Positions 6,570-10,630 of a DNA stretch of 10,630 bases are shown here, one piece after another; the first letter of the stretch is position 1; each line of letters opens with the position of its first letter. Below the pieces are notes generated by a model, which worked only from the letters and a program-made list of their open reading frames with translations, was not told the origin of the DNA and did no database searches. A program made the translations under genes and the position numbers. The stretch is from positions 1 to 10,630 of the forward strand of contig CALFYG010000125.1 in NCBI GenBank assembly GCA_937952095.1, written 5' to 3'. This DNA comes from an uncultured Micrococcales bacterium. Its GTDB lineage: Bacteria; Actinomycetota; Actinomycetes; S36-B12; UBA10799.

Positions 6570-7889
6570 ATGATGAGATCCATGTCCGTGGCGGAAGTGC
6601 TGGAAGCACCAGAACGTCCTTCGCGTCTTCTGGCGACACTCGCCCTCGTCGTTCCGGCGATGGCAGCGCTCGTCATCGGCTTGACGCATCTCACGCTGCG
6701 GCCGTTGTGGACCGACGAGTTGATCACCATCAGCCGCGTTGAGAACGGTTTCGGGAGGCTGATCTCGGACACCTGGGACCTGCCACTGCTGCCCTACTAT
6801 GCGACCGTCTACATCTGGACCCTCGGTGGGCAGTTCACGTCCGACGCCTGGCTGAGGGGACTCAGCCTGGCGATGACTGTGGCAGCGGTGACTACCTGCG
6901 CGGCAGGGATCAGGCGTCTCTACGGGCCGTGGACGGCGCTCGTCGGCGGCTCTCTGCTGGCAATCGCCCCATCGGTGGCCTACTACGCGCAAGAGGGCCG
7001 GGCCTATGCCGTCGGGCTGTTCCTCGTCTGTCTGTCCACCTTCGCGTTGGTCAGGATGGTCCTGGTCCAACCGCAGCGCTCCATCTGGCTGTACAGCCTC
7101 AGCGTGGGCGCATCAGCAGTTCTGATGCAGTCGGCCCTGATGGTCCTGGTCATCCACCCCGTGGTGTTGCTGGCATTGCCCGGTCCTGTCAAAGCACGGC
7201 TGATCCGATGGGGTAGGGCGGTCGCATTGGCCCTGCCCCTGGTCGTGCTGGCCGCCGTGCTGCTGACCTTGCACGGTTCATCGGTACATGGGTGGCTCGC
7301 AGGACCCGACCCGGGTGACCTACTGAAGGTCCCCGCATTGATCACGCGGTGGGGACCATACGGGCTGATCCTGATCAGCGTGGCTCTTCTGACCCGTCAA
7401 GGGCTGGCATGGCTGGCGGGCGGTGCCGCCGCCGTAGCGGCCATCTGGCTGCTGAGTGTCATGGGCACGAGCTTCTGGTTGGAGGGCACCCTCACCCTGC
7501 TCATGCCGATCCTCGCCATGGCTTGCGCCGCGTCGCTGAGTGGGTTGCGTAGCAGCACGATGCTCGTATGGCTGTGCTTCATCGCGGTGGTGACCCTGCC
7601 ACAGACCTACGGGGTCGTTTCCCGGATTGAACCGACTCGCTACAGCCGCGCCGTCGTAGACACGGTGGTCGATTCCGATGCCCGACAGGTGCTTGTCACA
7701 GAACCGGGGTTGACCTTTGGGGTCGCTGCCGCGTTCAGGCATTACGCACCGGACGTCGAGGTCCAGATCGTCGAACCGGCACAGTCGATGCCGAACCGGC
7801 CCTACTGGATCATCGGATCCAACCAGTCCTGTGCAGCGGGTCTACCGACTCAGTTGACGCCCACACTCACAATGACGCTGTGCCCTTGA
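6570..7889 (+). CDS. GT-C membrane glycosyltransferase (GT39/ArnT-like)
   Basis: This is a 439-residue polytopic membrane protein of the GT-C type, which uses polyprenyl-phosphate sugars as donors and acts on the outer face of the membrane. After a cytoplasmic N-terminus of about 20 residues and a first helix (about 21-40) comes LRPLWTDELITI (43-54), whose Asp49-Glu50 is the acidic pair in the first extracytoplasmic loop that marks the catalytic site in GT39-type enzymes. LPLLPYY (71-77) and YYAQEGRAYAVGLFL (138-152) are further family-typical segments. Hydrophobic helices continue to about residue 355; the C-terminal 80 residues are soluble and hydrophilic (roughly 360-439), ending in NQSCAAG and TMTLCP. 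A strong GGAGGAG (6560-6566) precedes ATG 6570; the adjacent ATG 6573 would serve equally. It may decorate the polymer or glycosylate another surface molecule; the sugar is unknown. It is divergent from the wzy-like gene. Confidence 0.85.
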   Translation: MMRSMSVAEVLEAPERPSRLLATLALVVPAMAALVIGLTHLTLRPLWTDELITISRVENGFGRLISDTWDLPLLPYYATVYIWTLGGQFTSDAWLRGLSLAMTVAAVTTCAAGIRRLYGPWTALVGGSLLAIAPSVAYYAQEGRAYAVGLFLVCLSTFALVRMVLVQPQRSIWLYSLSVGASAVLMQSALMVLVIHPVVLLALPGPVKARLIRWGRAVALALPLVVLAAVLLTLHGSSVHGWLAGPDPGDLLKVPALITRWGPYGLILISVALLTRQGLAWLAGGAAAVAAIWLLSVMGTSFWLEGTLTLLMPILAMACAASLSGLRSSTMLVWLCFIAVVTLPQTYGVVSRIEPTRYSRAVVDTVVDSDARQVLVTEPGLTFGVAAAFRHYAPDVEVQIVEPAQSMPNRPYWIIGSNQSCAAGLPTQLTPTLTMTLCP

Positions 7890-7916
7890 CGCCCCGAGCG
7901 GTCCAGCCCCGATGAA

Positions 7917-7922
7917 TAGACT
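7917..7922 (+). promoter_or_regulatory. -10 element TAGACT for a leaderless methyltransferase transcript
   Basis: TAGACT is a strong actinobacterial -10 (TANNNT) and ends 7 nt before an in-frame GTG at 7930, so transcription would begin at or beside that GTG. A TTGACG at 7886-7891 resembles a -35 but is 25 bp away, too far for a standard spacer. The hexamer lies inside the longer version of the frame that begins at ATG 7912, so a promoter here implies the shorter protein. Confidence 0.5.
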
Positions 7923-7929
7923 CGGGCAC

Positions 7930-8802
7930 GTGGATCTCAACGGGACTCTCATAGGGCGGTTGCATCAAACTCGCTTGAGTCATCTCGTCAAAACGACGCC
8001 AGTGACGTCGGAACTCGCTAGCCGGTGGTGGGATCGCCAGCAGGCCGTCCGGTTCGCTGCTGCCATCGACCGCCTCGCCGCGCCCCTCTCAGCGGAGGAG
8101 AGCGCCATCAACGGGCCCGCGCAGGTGCCTTCGCGGCAGGAGGTCATGGAGAAGATGCCGCCGCTGATCCTCGCCGGAGAGACGTTCAGCGACGAGATGG
8201 GCCGTTGGTGCCGCACGTCGAAGTTCGCATCAGTCACCCAGGATCCCGGTTCCTGCGGCTACCAGGACATCTACGCTCGACTACTCGACCACATGCGGCA
8301 GGGCAGGCCCCGGATCCTCGAGATCGGCATCGGAATCAATGATCCTTCCGCCCGCAGCGGAATGGAGACCGCGCATAGCCCAGGTGCGTCCTTGGTGGGG
8401 TGGAGTGAGTACTTCCCCGAGTCAGAGGTGCACGGCGCCGACGTCGATGAGCGCTGTCTGGTGAACACCGACCGATACACAACGCACAAGGTCGACCAAC
8501 GGGATCCGGACTCGTTGGCACGGCTGGCAGCGCTGCTGGGCCCCCCCGTCGACTTGATAGTGGACGACGGTCTACACACCCCGGAGGCGAACGGGAACAC
8601 GATCGCGGCTCTGCTGCCGCTGATCAGCCCCGCCGGCGTCATGGTCATCGAAGACATCCAGCCGCGCTTCGATGCCCTGTGGGAGGAGTTCGTGGAGGGC
8701 CTGCGCACCGAATACGCGGGCGTCTACTACCCGTCCAGGATTCTGCGCCAGTACCGCGACCCGGGATCGGCCGGAGGGATGGCAGTCATCACCCGCCGAT
8801 GA
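7930..8802 (+). CDS. Class I SAM-dependent methyltransferase, polysaccharide-associated
   Basis: From GTG 7930 this is a 290-residue protein; an in-frame ATG at 7912 would add six residues, but neither start has a Shine-Dalgarno site and a TAGACT -10 favours the GTG. The SAM-binding Rossmann fold is in the C-terminal half: ILEIGIGINDPS (129-140, motif I), PGASLVGWSEYFP (151-163), GADVD (169-173, acidic end of strand 2), VDQRD (188-192), VDLIVDDGLHTPEANG (207-222) and VMVIEDIQPRF (237-247). Conserved acids and a histidine in DDGLH and EDI resemble metal-assisted sugar O-methyltransferases such as the MycE type; that comparison is from memory. The N-terminal 100 residues are not recognised and may form an oligomerisation or acceptor domain. 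In this locus it probably methylates a sugar of the repeat unit or its terminus. It follows the GT-C gene by 40 bp and ends 9 bp before the convergent sugar transferase. Confidence 0.8.
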   Translation: MDLNGTLIGRLHQTRLSHLVKTTPVTSELASRWWDRQQAVRFAAAIDRLAAPLSAEESAINGPAQVPSRQEVMEKMPPLILAGETFSDEMGRWCRTSKFASVTQDPGSCGYQDIYARLLDHMRQGRPRILEIGIGINDPSARSGMETAHSPGASLVGWSEYFPESEVHGADVDERCLVNTDRYTTHKVDQRDPDSLARLAALLGPPVDLIVDDGLHTPEANGNTIAALLPLISPAGVMVIEDIQPRFDALWEEFVEGLRTEYAGVYYPSRILRQYRDPGSAGGMAVITRR

Positions 8803-8811
8803 GCACGGGAC

Positions 8812-10185
8812 TCAGTAAGCTCCCCGGCCACCCACGACGGCACTGACCGTGCTCGCCAAGATCACGAAGTCCATCGACAGCGACCAGTTCTCGACGTAGT
8901 ACAGGTCGAGCCGCACCGACTCCTCCCACGACAGGTCCGAGCGCCCGCGCACCTGCCACAGCCCTGTCATCCCGGGCCGCGCACGCAGTCGGCGGACGGC
9001 CAGGTCGTCGTACCGCTCGACGTCGTCGCGCGGGTGCGGTCGCGGACCGACCAACGACATGTCGCCGCGCCACACGTTGATCAACTGTGGCAACTCATCC
9101 AGGGAGAACCGCCGCAGGAACCGGCCGATCCGCGTGATCCGCGGGTCGTCGGCCATCTTGAAGGTGGCGCCGTCGTCGCCGTGGGCGGCGCGCAGTTCGT
9201 CCCGGCGGGCATCGGCGTCCACGTACATGGTCCGGAACTTCCAGCACAGGAAGGTCCGGCCGTCCAGGCCCACCCGCTCCTGCTTGAACAAGGCGGGACC
9301 GGGGGAGCCGCGCCGGATCACGAAGGCGATGAGCAGCATCGGCGCGCCGGCCAGGCGCAGCCCCTCACCCAGCGCATGGGCTTCCGGCGAGTCCTTGGGC
9401 AGCAGGAGGAACTCCGGGGCATCCGGGTAGCGCAGCAGCGACAGGCGCGCGTAGGGCAGGCCATGGTCGAGCAGCAGGCTCATGAAGGCCGGCTCGTTCC
9501 AGGCCTGCACCGGCATGGCGGTCATGTGATAGCGCCGGCGCAGCTCCGCCAGGCCGCTGGCACTGAGGCGATAACGGGTGAGTTCGGCCGGCAGGGTGAC
9601 TTCCAGACCGCGCAGGCGTGCATAGGCGATGGCGCAGGCAAATTCCTCGCCGTGCTGTTCGCCTGCCCAGAACAGGCGCTCGCCGTACCAACTGGCCTGG
9701 CGCAGCTCCACCGCCTCGGCGGCGAGGAAGCGCGGCATGGCATGGCTGATGGTTTTGAGAAAATCCTTGTAGCTGATGATGCGGGCGCAACGCCCCAGGG
9801 GGCAGGAGGCCAGCTCTTCGAAACTGGTGAGGGCGCTGTCCAGGCTTGGCGGCGGGCTGCACAGGCCGTCGATGCGGCGCAGGTCGAAATCGTCGAAGTG
9901 CTCGGTGTCGCGCTCCACCACGTTCATCAGCACGCTGCGGGCGGCAGCTTTGTCCTCCTGAACCGGGCCGGAGAGGGCATCGCGCGGCAGTTCCACCAGG
10001 CGTTGCAGGGGCGGGCCGGCCTGCCACCAGATGCTCGGCGTGGGCACCGGCAGCGGCTTGAACGGCAGGCGCAGGGCGCGGGCGCGCTCGAACACCATGC
10101 GCGGCACCCGACCACTCAGGCCCAGGCGCTGGGCCAGGGCAGACAGGCGCGAAGCGATGCTGGTGGGGGACTCGGACAGACTCAT
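8812..10185 (-). CDS. Chimeric frame: unrelated N-terminus joined to a sugar-1-phosphate transferase catalytic domain
   Basis: The open frame is 457 codons but looks like two proteins. Residues from about 281 to 457 are the catalytic part of a bacterial sugar transferase (WcaJ/WbaP/PglC-type polyprenyl-phosphate sugar-1-phosphate transferase), which starts lipid-linked repeat-unit synthesis: GSPGPALFKQERVG (293-306), WKFRTM (315-320), RFSLDELPQLINVWRGDMSL (359-378) with the Asp-Glu pair 363-364, GPRPHPR (380-386), RPGMTGLWQVRGRS (403-416) and the typical end GRGAY. The beginning of the re-entrant helix and everything before it are missing. Residues 1 to about 279 are soluble, show no sugar-transferase character, and resemble an uncharacterised Pseudomonas family (I believe DUF6685, from memory). 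ATG 10185 would be the start of that Pseudomonas protein. A natural fusion seems unlikely, because the join falls inside a conserved membrane element; a chimeric sequence is more probable. Confidence 0.75.
   Translation of the reverse strand: MSLSESPTSIASRLSALAQRLGLSGRVPRMVFERARALRLPFKPLPVPTPSIWWQAGPPLQRLVELPRDALSGPVQEDKAAARSVLMNVVERDTEHFDDFDLRRIDGLCSPPPSLDSALTSFEELASCPLGRCARIISYKDFLKTISHAMPRFLAAEAVELRQASWYGERLFWAGEQHGEEFACAIAYARLRGLEVTLPAELTRYRLSASGLAELRRRYHMTAMPVQAWNEPAFMSLLLDHGLPYARLSLLRYPDAPEFLLLPKDSPEAHALGEGLRLAGAPMLLIAFVIRRGSPGPALFKQERVGLDGRTFLCWKFRTMYVDADARRDELRAAHGDDGATFKMADDPRITRIGRFLRRFSLDELPQLINVWRGDMSLVGPRPHPRDDVERYDDLAVRRLRARPGMTGLWQVRGRSDLSWEESVRLDLYYVENWSLSMDFVILASTVSAVVGGRGAY
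9335..9365. other. Probable chimeric junction (actinobacterial / Pseudomonas-like DNA)
   Basis: Left of this interval the minus strand encodes IAFVIRRGSPGPALF, a normal sugar transferase. Right of it the minus strand encodes LLLPKDSPEAHALGEGLRLAG, a soluble protein of different ancestry. The join keeps the frame by chance or through short homology around GGCGCGCC (9341-9348). The exact base cannot be fixed by eye. Confidence 0.7.
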
Positions 10186-10326
10186 GAGCCGCAGGCTACT
10201 CCTGGTACTACTGTGCCAGTGTGGCAGAGCTGCCGCCGGGCTGCACTACCGTCATGCGGGCAGGCGCGAGCGGATAGCGCGTTGGCCTGTGGCAGAATGG
10301 TGCCAATCATTGTCGAGGGTGCCTCC
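10186..10326. other. Intergenic region of the Pseudomonas-like segment
   Basis: These 141 bp separate two divergent starts (ATG 10185 on minus, ATG 10327 on plus). The only clear signal is the plus-strand ribosome binding site GAGGG at 10315-10319, 7 nt before ATG 10327. No convincing -35/-10 pair at normal spacing was found for either direction. Confidence 0.4.
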
Positions 10327-10629
10327 ATGCCCAGCCTGGTGCTGGATATCGCTTTGCCTGCGGAACGCTTCCTGGCCGTGTACCAGGGGCGCGCCAACCG
10401 GGTTCTGCTTTACAGTCGTGACGGCCGCAAGGTCAGCTTGCCGGCGCATCATCTGCGTCCTTTCCTGCGCCATGACGGCATTCATGGCGTGTTCGAGCTG
10501 GAATTCAGCGCGGCCGGCGAACTGCTCGACCTGCGCGACGAGGGGAGCTACGGCGCCGACGTCCTCACCGAGGCACTCGCCCGGCTGGACGCCGAGCAAA
10601 TCGCCGTTGACCTCTACAAGCCGCGGTAA
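10327..10629 (+). CDS. DUF2835-family protein with an atypical C-terminal extension (probably chimeric)
   Basis: The first 70 residues (from MPSLVLDIALPAERFLAVYQ through FELEFSAAGELLDLR) look like a complete DUF2835 protein, a short family of unknown function found in Pseudomonas and other gammaproteobacteria and normally about 70 residues long. The conserved feel is in LAVYQGRANRVLL (16-28), RDGRKVSLPAHHLRPFL (31-47) and DGIHGVFELEF (50-60). The start ATG has GAGGG 7 nt upstream. After residue 70 the family should end within a few residues, but the frame continues 30 codons (from DEGSYGADVL to VDLYKPR) to a TAA one base before the window end. Those 30 residues match nothing I recognise and may be the 3' end of a different gene joined in frame. 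No function is known for the family. Confidence 0.6.
   Translation: MPSLVLDIALPAERFLAVYQGRANRVLLYSRDGRKVSLPAHHLRPFLRHDGIHGVFELEFSAAGELLDLRDEGSYGADVLTEALARLDAEQIAVDLYKPR
10530..10545. other. Possible second chimeric junction
   Basis: The family-typical end of DUF2835 falls at about 10536 and the following 30 codons are unrelated in character. If this is a join, the Pseudomonas-like insert spans roughly 9345-10536, and the last ~94 bp belong to another gene, possibly actinobacterial again. The evidence is length and family pattern only, weaker than for the junction near 9345. Confidence 0.4.
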
Positions 10630-10630
10630 G

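Noticed and set aside
6436..6639. Upstream extension of the Wzy-like frame (68 codons)
   Set aside because: It would overlap the 5' end of the divergent GT-C gene and its ribosome binding site, and it carries no hydrophobic or family signal.
7886..7922. A TTGACG / TAGACT sigma-70-type promoter pair
   Set aside because: The hexamers are 25 bp apart, well beyond the usual 16-19 bp spacer. Only the TAGACT box is kept as support.
9300..10185. Lateral transfer by an integron, transposon or phage as the cause of the Pseudomonas-like segment
   Set aside because: No terminal inverted repeats, target duplication, integrase or transposase is visible, and the joins cut through genes on both sides.
9034..10629. 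A 531-codon plus-strand open frame spanning the right end
   Set aside because: Its first ~430 codons are antisense to the 457-codon minus-strand frame, are rich in low-information Gln/Gly/Ala/Arg residues typical of a high-GC shadow, and match no family. Only the last 100 codons (from 10327) are a credible gene.
1..10630. CRISPR arrays, tRNA genes, riboswitches or an undescribed defence or retron-like system
   Set aside because: No regularly spaced repeats, cloverleaf-like sequence, long structured intergenic region, reverse transcriptase or nuclease motif was found; the longest non-coding gaps are about 140 bp.

Overview
The window reads as part of an exopolysaccharide, capsule or O-antigen-type biosynthesis locus from a high-GC Gram-positive bacterium (Actinomycetota), joined at its right end to about 1.2 kb that looks like Pseudomonas DNA. 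The actinobacterial assignment rests on high GC, GTG starts (flippase, GT2, AsnB, the second GT4, probably the methyltransferase), start/stop overlaps inside operons, and two genes with a TANNNT -10 box 6-7 nt before the start codon and no Shine-Dalgarno sequence, as in leaderless actinobacterial genes. The genus cannot be read from the sequence.

Layout, left to right. Positions 1-2154, minus strand, read right to left: a GT2 glycosyltransferase, a GT4 glycosyltransferase and the start of a Wzx-type flippase cut by the window edge. A 130-bp divergent intergenic region follows. Then a plus-strand class B asparagine synthase homologue (2285-4084) ends exactly where a minus-strand gene ends. That minus-strand operon (4085-6435) encodes a Wzy/O-antigen-ligase-type membrane protein followed by a second GT4 glycosyltransferase. 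A second divergent region (6436-6569) separates it from a plus-strand pair: a GT-C (GT39/ArnT-like) membrane glycosyltransferase and a SAM-dependent methyltransferase. This pair converges on a minus-strand sugar-1-phosphate transferase (the initiating enzyme), of which only the C-terminal catalytic part is present.

Together these genes would cover lipid-linked repeat-unit initiation (sugar-1-phosphate transferase), extension (GT2, two GT4, perhaps GT-C), decoration (AsnB-like amidation of a sugar carboxylate, O-methylation), export (flippase) and polymerisation or ligation (Wzy-like). The order of action and the polymer structure are inferred.

Near 9335-9365 the sugar transferase frame runs without a stop into about 280 codons of an unrelated protein. 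That protein is followed by a divergent DUF2835-family gene of the kind found in Pseudomonas and other gammaproteobacteria. The DUF2835 frame in turn leaves its family after residue 70 (about 10536) and runs 30 codons into unrecognised sequence. The simplest explanation is a chimeric assembly or library artefact, not a natural fusion gene. No tRNA, rRNA, CRISPR array, insertion sequence or phage gene was seen, and I found no convincing new defence or mobile system.
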